Below are positions 35,166 through 47,493 of a DNA stretch of 64,000 nucleotides, piece after piece. The stretch's first letter is position 1, and each line of letters opens with the position of its first letter. The stretch comes from Megaustenia siamemsis. Taxonomy: Eukaryota; Mollusca; Gastropoda; Stylommatophora; Ariophantidae. The stretch covers positions 73,492,232 to 73,556,231 of the forward strand of contig JAVIAB010000041.1 in assembly GCA_032433765.1 (NCBI GenBank). The letters run 5' to 3'. Both the position numbers and the translations under genes were made by a program. Below the pieces are notes generated by a model. The model did no database searches. It had not been told where the DNA came from and saw only the letters and a list, made by a program, of their open reading frames with translations.

Positions 35166-35359
35166 TATTATTCTTTGTTTTTTTTTCCTTTGTTAATTAT
35201 TTGTGAATTTTTTTGTCCGAGAGTTGTAAATATACCTCTTCCCCTAAATTTATTCGTTGATCTGTCGTCTCGGAAAGTTTCTGTTCATAATAATATTTCA
35301 TTGTTTGTCTCCCTACGATATCATAAAGTTGTTTTAATTTCCATAGCAAAATCAGTATA

Positions 35360-36103
<744 letters not shown>

Positions 36104-36139
36104 AATATTTAAGAAGAGACAGGATTGGCAGATATAGAC

Positions 36140-36702
36140 TCACTCTCTATAACAGCTCGTCAAGATTAGAGACAACTGGCGTGAAACTCTACGAGCACTA
36201 TGTGCCATCTAATGGCACTGGAAGGTTCAAGAATAGAGACAATTGGTTTGAGGCTCTACGGGGACTATGTGCCACCTAATGGCACTGGGATGATTAAGAA
36301 TATAGACAATTGGCTTGAGACTCCACATCACTATGTGCCACCTAATGGTACTGGAAGGTTCAAGAATAGAGACAATTGGCTTGAGACTCCACAAGCACTA
36401 TGTGCCATCTAATGGTACTGGAAGGTTCAAGAATAGAGACAATTGGCTTGAGACTCCACAGCACTATGTGCCATCTAATGGTACTGGAAGGTTCAAGAAT
36501 AGAGACAATTGGCTTGAGACTCCACAAGCACTATGTGCCATCTAATGGTACTGGAAGGTTCAAGAATATAGACAATTGGCTTGAGACTCCACAGCACTAT
36601 GTGCCACCTAATGGTACTGGAAGGTTCAAGAATATAGACAATTGGCTTGAGACTCCACAGCACTATGTGCCATCTAATGGTACTGGAAGGTTCAAGAATC
36701 AA
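36140..36702. repeat. 66-bp minisatellite
   Basis: About eight copies of cactatgtgccatctaatgg + tactggaaggttcaagaata + gagacaattggcttgagact. The right edge runs into a GT/GC dinucleotide stretch (36706-36755). Because 66 is divisible by three, a 22-residue repeat frame appears. Confidence 0.92.
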
Positions 36703-36911
36703 GAATATGTGTGTGGGTGTGTGTGTGTGCGCGCGCGCAACTGTGTGCGTGTATGTGTATTAGGGTGATATTTTAAGAGAATATTTGACATACTTTGTCT
36801 GTCTATTGGCCAGTCTAATCTACAGAGCGGTTGTCTCAAATACGTTGATTGGACATTTTGATTTCCATCTTACTTTTTGAAGCAGCATTTACTTTTTAGC
36901 AAGTAAAAAAT

Positions 36912-36975
36912 TAAAGAGCCCCGTCCCGCCAAGTGGCGTATAGGGAATATGGTATCAGTGACCATAAATTTTACA
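36912..36975 (-). mobile_element. S1 SINE, 3' fragment
   Basis: gccccgtcccgccaagtggc ... tggtatcagtgaccataaat matches the 3' part of the S1 SINE. The head is missing. Confidence 0.7.
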
Positions 36976-37065
36976 GACAGGTTTATCTGACAAACCGGCA
37001 GTTACTATTCTAACGGTCAACTTATCAAAGTGAAACCATCACTTCTGATAACTATCTCATCATCA

Positions 37066-37810
37066 TTATCGAGTACCGGGCCTGCTGGCGTAGGTGATCA
37101 TGTCTCTCCATATCTGTCGACTACGACAGTTATTTATCATTTCTGTTGTTGACCTTCTGCCAAGCCATTCTCTTAAGCTGTCTGGTATCTTTTCTCTTTG
37201 CTTCCCTCTATCTCTTCGTTCCTCAATTTTCCCAGTTGATACAATATATTCCAGCTGTTCTCTTCTCATTATATGGCCAAAAATGATGATTGTTTTTTCC
37301 TAATATTGGAAGCTCTCTTTTTGCTTTGGCATCTTTAGGAACGTTTTCATTACTCTTCTTATCTGTCCATGGTATTCTCAATATTCTTCAGTAAAACCAC
37401 ATTTCTATAGACTCCAGTGATTTTCTTGTCTGTTGTCCTGTTGTCCTATTGTCCATGATTCACATCCATATCTTATGGCTGGCTCTACATAACATTTAAG
37501 AACTCTTGTTCTTGTTTCTATTGTCAAAAATGGATTACATAGTATCGTCCTCATTTTTTTTGGAAAGCCGCTTTTGCCTGAGCCATTCTGCATCTCACCT
37601 TTTGTGTACATCTTCCGTCTGAGGTTAACAAAGTTCCCAAATATTTAAACTAGTTTACCTGTTTTAATAGTGTTCCACTTGTCTTTATTTTGCACTGAGG
37701 TGATGTCTTAATCTTTGTTGTTACCATTACTTCTGTCTTTCTGCTATTAAGGCTGAGTCCTTTACTTTTTGCTTTCTTTCACTATAATGTCTCATATTTC
37801 TAATAACTAT
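37066..37810 (-). pseudogene. Family B non-LTR retrotransposon, reverse-transcriptase C-terminus
   Basis: The minus strand reads KMRTILCNPFLTIETRTRVL, CYVEPAIRYGCESWTIGQQ, then a small duplication and frameshift, GKQREKIPDSLREWLGRRST and WRDMITYASRPGTR. It reaches further upstream than most copies, with FKYLGTLLTSDGRCT near 37640 and TEVMV near 37730. The catalytic core is absent. Confidence 0.8.
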
Positions 37811-38756
37811 CTAGTCTATATTAAATTACTTTCGGTGGGAAAATTCTGAGGATTAAAAACAGTTACTGAAAACAACATTTGTGTTAACCTACTATTCTAT
37901 TCTTCAAACACTTAATTCTCACAGACAACATAGCCTCAGCCGTGGACGGTGGGTTCAAAACTTGAGGAGTCCAGAACGTGATGAATGGCCACTAATATAA
38001 AAAATGGACCAAACGCTGTTTCTTTCCGAAATTTTAGGTCGACCTTTAACCTAATAATTTGAGACATAAATAAAAAATTACTGCACTTTGCGCTATGTAA
38101 AAGAGTTCCTTCAATAATTGTCCTAAATTATCATAATTATAACTACATCATTGTTAGTTATGACAAGAAAACACAAGGTTTGCTCTTAATTTATAACACT
38201 TAACTTTTGGATCAAGCTCTTTTATATACAAACGAAGCGCAATGAATTTATTGGATGCTCTGGATACGTCTTGCATCCTTTTAAATATCTTCTTTTATGT
38301 TACGATAAAGAGAGAGAAAGCCATTTTATTGGTTGAACCGCTCATGACAACCAGGAAGCTGACTGCTGAAATTACCTACCCAACTTTCATACATTTTGTC
38401 ATGTCGATAGATATCGCTTTACGATTGTAGTTTTGGAGCAAGTTTGACCTCCATAGACACTGAAGTATGTCGTTTAGTAGCAGCTAAAAGTACTTGAGCG
38501 ATATTACAATAGACTATGGAATACAATAGCAGGTAATGGATGTTTCATGTATAGTGCTGGAATGTGATTGTGTTATGTATTCTGATCAAATATTAAACGA
38601 GTCGTGGCTTCCGTTGTCTTTTCTAAAAGCCCGTCACTGCATGACCCCCAAGATTGTATTCCATTTTAAAGAAAATTGCAGATACACAATTTTACATGAA
38701 GCCCTACATTTCCATAACGGTTTTTCATCTATCGCTCATTATCGATCTTGTAACTG
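37811..38756. other. Unassigned
   Basis: AT-rich. Short frames only (62 codons at 38242). Nothing recognised. Confidence 0.4.
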
Positions 38757-39270
38757 CCCGTATTTCTATCTATCTATTGACCTTTCCAGCCGTAGCCGGC
38801 CCATAGGGCGTAGACCAAGATACACCTTCTTCTATCTGAATTTTTGTTCTAGCAGTTTTCTTTTAAAGATATTTTATCAAATCTCGCCATCTGTCTCTGT
38901 TCTGTGCACGCAGCTTTACCTCATTGAGGGAGCCGAATCCTGCTGCTCTTGCCTCTCTCATCAATGTTCTTCTTTGTGTCTCCCTGGGTCTTCCTCTTAT
39001 CTGTTGTTTCCCATATGAGGGCTTGCTTTGCTATTCGGTTATTATCTCTTCTCATCACATGTCCAACATATGACCATCGTCTTTTCTTTATTACTGAAGA
39101 TATTAGTTGTTGATTGGCGATTTCTCTAATTTCCTCGTTTGTTTTGAATTCGTTTCACACTATACCAAGTATTTTCCTTAGACATTTATTTTCGAATGCG
39201 TTTAATTTTGTTTCTACATCTCTTGTTGTTTTCCAGCTTTCACACGTAAGGGTTGATAGTACATTTGATT
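38757..39270 (-). pseudogene. Family C non-LTR retrotransposon, 3' fragment
   Basis: Inverted relative of 24724-25430. It shows the inverse of LNAFENKCLRKILGI, the GHVMRR region and the tail ccgtagccggcccatagggc, with a tatctatcta GATA-type tail at 38765. Several substitutions and small indels; it is cut off upstream near 39270. Confidence 0.82.
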
Positions 39271-39910
39271 TTATGCCCGTATTTGCTGTGGTAGAAAATT
39301 GATCTGGCACGAAACGATTAGTGTGCCAGTAAACATATGTCGAACTTTATTTAGTTCCGGGTCTTGCCGCAGTGCTAAATTCATGTACAGACCATATTAT
39401 AATTCGCTTGTATCTCACAAAGAAATTGATTCTCTCTCGTATTTCAAGAAAATTATATTAAATACAATTACTCGTGCTGATTGTCGCGGTCTGTATGTTT
39501 TGGTCTAGCGTTAGATAATAATTACAGTGAGGGTTATTCTAAAAGAAGACTATTTAGTCATAGCAAACGTTGTGTTTGATGTTGAGAACATTGAACATCG
39601 ATTAATCTCTTGAGATAGAAACATTGAAACAAAGGCATCTTGACTTTGAGTGAGATAGATAGTGACATTCACATTTTCATGTCTAGAATCGTCACGTGCG
39701 ATGACAACTGAATGTACAGATACGATCTGAGTAAAATGACCAGTCGTCTCAATGGAAGGACCTCGCAGTCACCAAGACCCCATTTTAGATGTACAGAACC
39801 TGGCGGCGAGCTTCACAGTAACGTAACGCGCGCTCATGCTTTCTGTTAGGATCTCCTGACAGACTCAGAAACTGGTTCCACATATATGATGGAACTCATG
39901 GTTCTAATGT
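39271..39910. other. Unassigned
   Basis: Nothing recognised. Confidence 0.4.
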
Positions 39911-39914
39911 ATCA

Positions 39915-40135
39915 GTTGACGAATAGGGGACTGGTAGGCAAGACGCCGGCCTCGAGACAGAGTGGTTGTGGGTTCAAATCCCTGCTACACCGGTTGGGAT
40001 TTTTATATGATTTCTTTCTGCGGCAACCACCTCTGGTCTCAGCAGCGGAAAAAAATATAAGTACCTCCGAAGTCGGAGTTATCTGCCTGTGCGGCTAGGG
40101 ACTCCTGTGTCAGGGAAAAATGGATCAAAACGCAA
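39915..40135 (+). mobile_element. tRNA-derived SINE (third family)
   Basis: gactggtaggcaagacgccg ... B box (gggttcaaatccctgc, 39969-39984), followed by a body (ggttgggatttttatatgat ... gactcctgtgtcagggaaaa) unlike S1. A single copy in the window, so its end is uncertain. Confidence 0.5.
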
Positions 40136-40579
40136 AATTCACTTCCTAGTCTCAAGGGACTTTGTCAGAGGTAAAAAGTGGCAAAAAAAGATGACGAATG
40201 TTCTTCCGCATTCTTTGACCTTCTGCGCCCTGGGCGCTCATAAACTTGAATAGATACAAGTCTGGCCTTAAAAAGCCAGATGTGAGTTTAAACCTAGAGA
40301 GTCATCACTAAAGGCTTTATAAAACATCTCGATAGTCACAATAGCAGACTTGCTAAGCTTCTGGGAACATTTGACACAAACACATTGCTTGAACTTGTCA
40401 GCCATCGGACTGATCACAGAGCGACCCATACACAAGGTCGGAAAATAACGTGTTGGAGGTTAACACGAATAGAAAGCATATCACTTGACACACGTCGTCG
40501 AGCTTTGACCTTCAGATTTTCATAATAATGTGTTAAGTGCTTACGTCATGGTAATTAAATTCCATGTTGTATACATTCA

Positions 40580-40725
40580 CAGGGTCTATCATTTGGAACG
40601 CACAATCTCGGTAAACTTTGAGGACGTTCAGTCTCAAGATAAGTGACAACTAGGATGACCGGACTCGTATATGGATCAACAATATTTGTTCATATCACTG
40701 CGCCGCGACTTTATAAACACCCTGT
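40580..40725. mobile_element. MITE related to the mariner at 48261
   Basis: It ends tatcactgcgccgcgacttt + ataaacaccctgta, closely matching the 3' end of the mariner (cactgcactgcgactttaaa + aacaccgtgta, up to 49625). It starts near acagggtctatca, comparable to the other inverted repeat. It is short (about 145 bp) with no coding content. The left target TA is not intact. Confidence 0.5.
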
Positions 40726-40825
40726 ATAATCATCACATAGTTTTGGCGCAAAATGTGCAATAAAGTTTAAATATCCAATGTTCGCCATTCCTTCACTGCG
40801 GGCCGAGCTATTATCCATAAATAAA

Positions 40826-41060
40826 GCCCCGTCGCGTCAAGTGGCGTAAAGGGAATATGATGTTAGTGACCATAATTTTTAGAGACCTTCGGCACATGAT
40901 TTTTGGGGTAAAGTGGTCGGTATTATGCCAGCGCCGCTTTACTTTCCCAGCAAAATCCGATACCCAATTAAGGCTGGATGAACCATAAAGCCGTCGGTCA
41001 GGAACCCGACGTCTTGTCTTTTGTAGTCCAGTTCACTAACCACTGAGCTATCGCGGCTCC
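40826..41060 (-). mobile_element. tRNA-derived SINE (family S1), diverged copy
   Basis: gccccgtcgcgtcaagtggc to ttcactaaccactgagctat and cgcggctcc: all S1 parts are present with about 15-20% differences by eye. The B-box region is damaged (ggtcaggaacccgacg). Confidence 0.82.
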
Positions 41061-41640
41061 CCACCTTTAGGTAACGACAAATGTAGTTCCCTCTTTTTTT
41101 TTAACAATTTTAAATATTTATATTTGTATGGGCAATTTGTTTAGTGTGTCACTTTATATTTTGGGATAATTTTATTTCATGTAAAACCTCGATTATTTGA
41201 TTAAATATCGATTTTGTGGATTTTTTTATTACCTTGCATCACAATTGGTCACAATTAGTCTAATAACTGAATTCCCGCTGTAAACAAAATGTATATCAAA
41301 GTGGACACAAGCATACAAGAGTTTTCTTTTATAAATGAAGACCATGCACTGATTTCCAAACTTATTGGTCCTCCGTTTTCATCCTTGCCATACACCAATA
41401 TCTGGTTCCTAAAGGACAAGTATGGAGCAACTGCCACAAAGAGCGAGGAACAAATTCACCAAAATAACATGATTAATTGGATGAGTCCAATATGGACAAA
41501 TATGATAAAATATATTAAATTAAAGTAATAATGTTTATTTTTTTAAAAACAGGGCATCACTTTTTATGGACAAAATCACCGAATTTAACAACTCACGTAT
41601 AGGTTGTTATTTTCACATTAATATACAATAACATAATTAC
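41061..41640 (+). other. Unassigned, with an 79-codon frame
   Basis: The frame 41289-41528 starts MYIKVDTSIQEFSFINEDHA and ends KYIKLK. No domain recognised, and no splice or polyA context that would support a gene. The surrounding DNA is AT-rich. Confidence 0.3.
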
Positions 41641-41649
41641 GCATTATTA

Positions 41650-41860
41650 TCATCATCGAGTGCCGTCTCCACATCGAAGGTTGGCTACCGTTGAGCGTCA
41701 TTCTGGTCTGCCTCTTGCTTTGATAGTGCATGTTGTCATAGGCTGACTTGTCCATCTTTTGATGTTAATTGCCCATGTTAGTCTTCGTCTGCCTCTGCCT
41801 CTGCCTCTTTTATCTAGAGTTTTTCCGTCAAAGATTACTTTTAATAGGCTTCTGTGTCTT
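41650..41860 (-). pseudogene. Probable 3' end of another non-LTR element
   Basis: The minus strand gives GKTLDKRGRGRGRRRLTWAI, reminiscent of the G-R-P-x-x-R-W region at the end of non-LTR RTs, then stops. Weak and short. Confidence 0.35.
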
Positions 41861-41969
41861 CTAACATACACACCCCCCCCCCCCCAAAAAAAAAAAAAAA
41901 AATAATCTCATTTGTCTTGTTTGAATTACACGTGATTTTATAATATATATTAGACAAATATAAGGACAC

Positions 41970-42318
41970 AAATGAAATGTGTTAGACGAATGACAGGAAA
42001 CAGCCTGAGAGATAAGATCAGAAATGAAGAACTGAGAAAAAAAGCTAAGAATAGCCCCCGCCATAGAATATATAAAGAAACAACAGATACAATGGTTTGG
42101 CCACGTGACAAGGCACAGTAATAAAAACACAACACGACGAGCCCTCAACAAACGTTGCAAGAATACCAGACCCAAGGGTCAACCACGAAAAAGATGGATC
42201 GATAGAATATTAGAAACACTAGGAAACATCAGAGGTGAACAGAAGAGCAAAAGACCGCAAATGATATCTCCCCTAGACGCTGAAAGACAAATGAGGAAGG
42301 AAAGAAGAAGAAGGACAC
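41970..42318 (+). mobile_element. Family A non-LTR retrotransposon, 3' fragment
   Basis: Starts at KCVRRMTGNSLRDKIRNEEL and ends in the family tail gaggaaggaaagaagaagaa. Flanks aaggacacaaa (left) and aaggacaccaaa (right) look like an 11-12-bp target duplication. It lies 130 bp upstream of the possible first splice acceptor of the CUB gene. Confidence 0.85.
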
Positions 42319-42495
42319 CAAAGTTTCAAAACTTGAGCATTATAACTTTCATTTTTTTATCACATTAAAAGACAGTTGCAATAAACTATTTAAGCAGAAC
42401 AAAACCACTTGTATGTGTGTGTGTCACTTACGTGTCTTTTATTTGTTCACAGAACATAAGGTGCTCATATTGTGTTAGTCAGACGCCTGTAAATA

Positions 42496-42580
42496 ATGGC
42501 AGCCGTTTTGACATACACTTGTCTGCTGATCGCTGCTCTAATTTCAGTTTTTGTACTAACTCCCGCCGTGATTGCTCAAA
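42496..42580 (+). CDS. CUB-domain protein, exon 1 (signal peptide)
   Basis: ATG in good context (aaataATGG) opens 28 codons plus one base, followed by a strong donor (gtaagt at 42581). The peptide has a short polar start, a long hydrophobic core from about residue 9 to 25 (CLLIAALISVFVLTPAVIA) and an AVIA-Q junction that fits signal-peptidase cleavage. The leftover base A joins exon 2 to make Ser29. I saw no alternative upstream ATG in frame. The intron phase (one base into a codon) matches the acceptor at 46607. Confidence 0.85.
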
Positions 42581-42789
42581 GTAAGTGTTGCTTGTGTTTG
42601 TGTTAATTACTGATTTAGAGCTCTACAGCAGGGCATGGGTGCTTTAATGGGATCATAAAGTGTTGCCGTTTTTACACACATATTAAAAAAAATTAAGAAG
42701 CAGGTAAATCGGAAAAAAATGTATATCCCATATGTTCTTTATTATGTATCCTAGTAGTCGTAGTAGCAATTGTAGAATTAGTAATAATA

Positions 42790-42810
42790 ATATTAGTAGT
42801 AGTAGTAGTA

Positions 42811-42844
<34 letters not shown>

Positions 42845-42872
42845 CAATAGAGGTGGTGGTGGTAGTAATGTA
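42790..42872. repeat. (AGT)n microsatellite in intron 1
   Basis: About 25 AGT units with a few interruptions. Confidence 0.9.
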
Positions 42873-43017
42873 TATCCACCAATCTACCTGGCAATGGTAA
42901 TTAATCCAGTGTCAGACAGTTGATGTTGGTTGAAGCAGATATTTACTTCAGGTATTCTGGTCAACTAACACCCCTTGTTACCGCGGTAAAACATAAAGAA
43001 ATAAATAAAAACAGAAA

Positions 43018-43028
43018 AAAAGAATACA

Positions 43029-43092
<64 letters not shown>

Positions 43093-43094
43093 AA
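43018..43094. repeat. (GAAA)n microsatellite in intron 1
   Basis: About 18 gaaa units. Confidence 0.93.
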
Positions 43095-43319
43095 CTCATC
43101 GAAGTTTGGCCAACATGGAGCGTCATTTGGCTCAGTCTCTTGTTCTGAATGTGCACTCTGTGTCAGATTTTCTGTCAATTCTCGATATTATCAATGCCCC
43201 TAGGTATATCTCTGCTTCGTTTATTAGTATTATATTTCCCACTTCCAAGATGAATTTTACAAGATACTTATTTGTCTTGTAACGGGATACTTCTAATTTA
43301 TAGAATGTGCTGTGCAATC

Positions 43320-43700
43320 ATTGATGACAACAGAAACAAGAAAAAGAGTTCTCAAATGATATGTAGGGCCAGTATTCACATATGAATGTGAATCTTGGAT
43401 AATACGACAAAAATAAAGTCACTGAAGGCTGTAGAAATGTGGTTTTACAGAAGAATGTTGAGAATACCATGGACAGCTAAGAAGAGTAATGAAAACGTTC
43501 TGAAAGAGGTCAAAGCAAAAAGAGAGCTAGTATCCTATATTAGAAAGAAACAATCATCATTTTTTTACCATTCAATGAGAAGGGAACAGCTAGAATATAT
43601 TGTGACAACTTGGACAATTGAAGGACGAAGAGATAGAGGGAAGCAAAGAGAAAAGATACCAGACAGCTTAAGAGAATGGCTTGGCAGAAGGGTTAACAAT
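43320..43700 (+). pseudogene. Family B retrotransposon fragment, part 1 (interrupted)
   Basis: KAVEMWFYRRMLRIPWTAKK is followed by RREQLEYIVTTWTIEGRRDR and SLREWLGRR. It stops where the family A element is inserted (43701) and resumes at 46419. The upstream region (catalytic core, endonuclease) is absent. Confidence 0.85.
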
Positions 43701-46409
43701 TCTTCTTCTTCTTTCCTTCCTCATCTGCCTTTCAACGTCGAGGGGAGATATCATTTGCGGTCTTTTGCTCTTCTGTTCGCCTCTGCTGCTGTTATGTTTC
43801 CTAGTGCTTCTAATATTCCATCGATCCATCTTTTTCGTGGTCGACCCTTGGGTCTGTTGTTCTCACAACGTTTGTTGAAGGCTCGTTGTGTTGTGTTTTG
43901 TTCTTTCTGCCTTGTCACGTGGCCGAACCATTTTATCTGTTGTTTCCTTATATATTCTATGGCTGGGGCTATTCCTAGCTTTTTTCTCAGTTCTTCATTT
44001 CTGATCTTATCTCTCAGACTGTTTCCTGTCATTCGTCTAACACATTTCATCTCTGTAGAGGTTATTTTTCTTATTGTTCTTGCATCTAGAGTCCAGGTCT
44101 GGCATTGGTAGCACAACGTTGGAATGAAGATTGTATTGTATAGTGCTCGTTTTGCCTCCAGAGTTATTTCCTTGTTGGATAATAGTGGTGATAACTGTCC
44201 GATGATTTGACAAGCTTTGTTGCATCTTGATTCTATCTCTGCTGTTTGGGAATTGTCGTTTGTCATTAGACTTCCTAGGTATTTGAATTCCTCTACTTGT
44301 TTTAGTTGTCTGCCTTCTATAGTTATATTGATGTTCTGTTTATTTTTGGCAACATTTATGACTTCTGTTTTGTTGATATTGATTTTCATGTTGTATTTTG
44401 TTCCTAAGATGTTGAGTTTGTTTAAGTGTTCTTGTAGGTCTTCTATTGTTTCATGTATTAGTGCCTGGTCGTCTGCAAATAGAAGCTCGTTGATCTCCTC
44501 TGTCTCTGATGGGTTGGCTAGCTTGCATATATGGTCCATGTATGTAATAAACAGTAGGGGGGGATAGTACGCACCCCTGTCTTACACCTGATCTAACTTC
44601 GAAGTGGTCTGTGTAGCCTGTTGTTGTTCTGACCCTGCAGCTGCTGTTGGCGTAGAGACTTTTAATAATGTTGGTTAGATGTTGGCGTACTCCGTATGTT
44701 GTTAGTATCTCCCACAGTTGTTCTCTGTTTACTCTGTCGAATGCTTTTTCCTGGTCATGAAGGCTATGTATAAGTTTTGGTTGTGTTCTGTCGGTTTTCT
44801 GCGAGCTGTTTTAGTGTGAATAGTGCGTCGGTACATCCTCTGTTTTTTCGGAACCCCATTTGAGAATCGCTTAACTGTAGTTCTATTATTGGTCTCAGTC
44901 TTTTTTCCAAGATTTTGGCGTATAGCTTTCCTACATGGCTGAGCAGAGATATACCTCTATATTGATTGCAGTCTCTTTTGCTACCTTTCTTTTTCCATAT
45001 TGGTATGATGATTGCCTGTTGCCAGTCTTCTGGGGCTTGTTGTTGGTGCCATGCTGCATTAAATATTCTTGGCAGCCATTGCATTCCTGTTTCTCCCGCT
45101 GCTGCTATTATTTCTATTGGAATGTTATCTATCCCTGGTGCTTTGTTTCTTGGTGCATATTTGATTACTTCTTCTATTTCCTCTTTCATGATGTTGGGTT
45201 CAGTATTTGTGAGTTCTAGCGTGGTTTTTGTTGTCTTGTTGGTAGTTGATATGTTTAACAGGTCTTCAAAATATTCTTTCCATCTCTGTTGTATACATTG
45301 GTTGTTTGATATTGGTTGTCCGTCTTTGTCATTTATCAGCTCAGTAGGATCATGGTTTTCTTTTCTCGCTCTTGTGGCTTTTACTGCTTTGTAGAAATCT
45401 CTTGTGGCTGTCTTGAAGTCCCTGCTCATGTTTTGTCCGAATTCTGTCCAATTCCTTTGCTTAGCTTCTTTGATCAGCATTTTAACTCTTTTTCGAACTA
45501 AGGCATATCTTTCATATTTTTCTTGGTTCTTGTTCTCCCTCCAATTTTTAAACAGTTTCTTCTTTTCTTTAATTGCTTCTCTGATTGTTTCGTTCCACCA
45601 CGGGGTGCTCTTTTTCCCTTCTCTTGTTCTTAGCTTCGTTCCACAAACTGTTTTAGAGATGTTAGTTACTGTTTCCTTAAATTGTTTCCACTCTTCTTCT
45701 ACTGTGCTTACTTCGTTAGGGAGTTTCTTGAATTCCTCTCTGAGTTTTTCTTCTAGGGTTTTCCTTGTTTCTTGATCGTTTAATTGTTTTATTTTTATTG
45801 TCTGTTCTTTTCGCTTCTTTTGTTTGTTTTCGTATATTCTCTTTATTTTTGGCTGTCTTAGTGTGATCATAACCATCTTGTGATCCGTGTCGTCTGTAAT
45901 ATTTGGGATTGCTCTACTGTCGTTTACTCTTTTCTTGTTCTCTTTTCTTGTTAGTATAAAATCTAACTGGCTTCTGCATGTTGTGTCATTCCATTTGTAC
46001 CAGGTGTATACTTGCGACTCTCTGTGTTTGAAGAATGTGTTGGTGATAAATAAATTGTTTTGATTGCATAGATCCAGCAGTCTGCTTACGTTTTCGTTTA
46101 TTTCAGCTGTTTTATCGCCAAAGGGTCCTAAGATGTCACTGTTCTCACTGTTGCGTTTCCCAAGCCTTCCATTAAAATCTCCCATCACTAACATGTCGTC
46201 ACTTTCGTCAATCTTGTTAATAATTTCACTCAGTGTGTTGTAGAATTCTTCGCTGTCTTTTACATTGTTGTTGCATGGTGCATAGATTTGAATGTAATTT
46301 GTTTTTCGTCCGTCTTCTAGCAGTTTAATTGAGATAATTCTTTCTGAATGGTATTTTATTGTTATAAAATACTTATTTAAGTATTAAATACTTAATATAA
46401 ATAAATATT
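43701..46409 (-). mobile_element. Family A non-LTR retrotransposon, 5'-truncated, best-preserved copy
   Basis: Two long frames on the minus strand cover most of the ORF. The first, about 46362 to 44764, starts within the endonuclease, has MGDFNGRLGKRN and the RT start (IPIWKKKGSKRDCNQYRGIS, QLSDSQMGFRKNRGCTDALF). The second, about 44560 to 43751, has LLFADDQALIHE and ends GRPRKRWIDGILEALG. Two frameshifts separate them: one near 44790 and one in a C-run at about 44558. The DNA between still encodes the FDRVNREQLW region. It is flanked by the 9-bp duplication GTTAACAAT (43692-43700 and 46410-46418). The N-terminal part of the endonuclease is missing, so it cannot be autonomous. Confidence 0.92.
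46361..46409. other. Filler DNA at the 5' junction of the inserted family A element
   Basis: About 49 bp (tataaaatacttatttaagt ...) lie between the last family A homology and the target duplication. It is made of aagtattta / taaatactt palindromic bits not present in the 19729 copy. It looks like untemplated or slipped synthesis at the end of target-primed reverse transcription. Confidence 0.5.
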
Positions 46410-46418
46410 GTTAACAAT

Positions 46419-46496
46419 AGAAATGATAAATAACTGTCGAGATCGAAAGTTGTGGAGAGACATGATCACATGCACTAACAGGCATGGCACTTGAAG
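46419..46496 (+). pseudogene. Family B retrotransposon fragment, part 2
   Basis: agaaatgataaataactgtc ... aggcatggcacttgaagatg is the normal family B ending. It continues the fragment at 43320-43700 across the family A insertion. Confidence 0.85.
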
Positions 46497-46607
46497 ATGA
46501 TTTTGAAGGGCAGCAACACCTTTTTCACTTTCTTGTCTCTTATCTTTGACACAATTTAAAGGGTGGCGCACTTTAATATCAAGGTTTCATCGTTTGATGT
46601 GTTACAG

Positions 46608-46689
46608 GTCAATGCACAAATGTCAATCTTGAGGCCAACGGAACTGATAATTACATTACGTCACCAAATTACCCCAGTAATTATCCAAG
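46608..46689 (+). CDS. CUB-domain protein, exon 2 (start of CUB)
   Basis: The acceptor is gttacag at 46607 and the donor gtaaga at 46690. The exon encodes residues 29-56 and includes the first CUB cysteine (QCTN, Cys31), an N-glycosylation sequon (Asn39-Gly-Thr) and the diagnostic CUB strand motif ITSPNYPSNYP at 45-55. Glu37 lies where calcium-binding CUBs often have an acidic residue. The exon is only 82 nt long and sits between the retroelement pile-up of intron 1 and the microsatellite and mariner content of intron 2, yet is undamaged. That argues for purifying selection. Confidence 0.9.
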
Positions 46690-47095
46690 GTAAGATCTTC
46701 ACGTTATCATTTTTATCATCATTATATTAGATTATAGAGGGTTATCATAATAATCAGAGCTATACGTTGCATCCACACCCGCACGCGCATACATACATTT
46801 AGTAGCAGCTTCCGTCATTCATAGTTGACTAGGGCATTTGCAGCGCCCTTAAGAAATAGTTAATTTTGTCCTTTTCTTTCGCCGTGTATTCTTACTTTCT
46901 TTTTTCTTCTTCTATTTTTCTATGAATCTGTATGCATAGAGTATACTTCCGAAAAATGGCAGTTGTGTTTTCGCAAAACACTATTCTCATAGAAGCAAGT
47001 AATATTAAGAGAACTGTATGTTCAGATTTAATTTCTCCTCTATCTACTCTCATTGGTTCAGTAAACTATAATGTTTATCTACTTAATTATCTACT

Positions 47096-47305
47096 TATCT
47101 GCCCAATCTGTTTCTCTGTCTGTCTCTCTGTCTGTCTGCTTGCCTGCCTACCTGTCTGTCTGTTTTATGTCTGTTTGTCTGTTTGTCTGTCTGTCTATCT
47201 ATCAATCTATCTGCCTGTCTTTCAGTCTGTCAATCTATATGTATACATATACATACATACATACATACATACATACATACATACATACACACATATATAC
47301 ATACA
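47096..47305. repeat. (CTGT)n and (ACAT)n microsatellites in intron 2
   Basis: tctgtctg-type runs to about 47232 followed by tacatacatacata to 47305. The short frames here are artefacts. Confidence 0.93.
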
Positions 47306-47493
47306 AATAGTGCTTTCTTAAGTCGAAATGGTCCGGAACGTGTTTCCATGAAGTTTTTAACATTTCCAATGAACATATTTGATAAATAGCTGTAGACGAG
47401 AGTTTCTGCCAGTTTGTCTTCTCGTGATCCGGTCGTTGACAAGGATAACACACATGTAAGGATGCCAGAGCTTCAGAGGCTTCGCTTCATTGT

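Noticed and set aside
41289..41528. 79-codon frame as a host exon
   Set aside because: No acceptor/donor or polyA context and no recognised domain. Kept only as a note within an unassigned stretch.
47071..47389. Cys/Leu/Ser-rich frames near the (CTGT)n tract
   Set aside because: Low-complexity translation of microsatellites.
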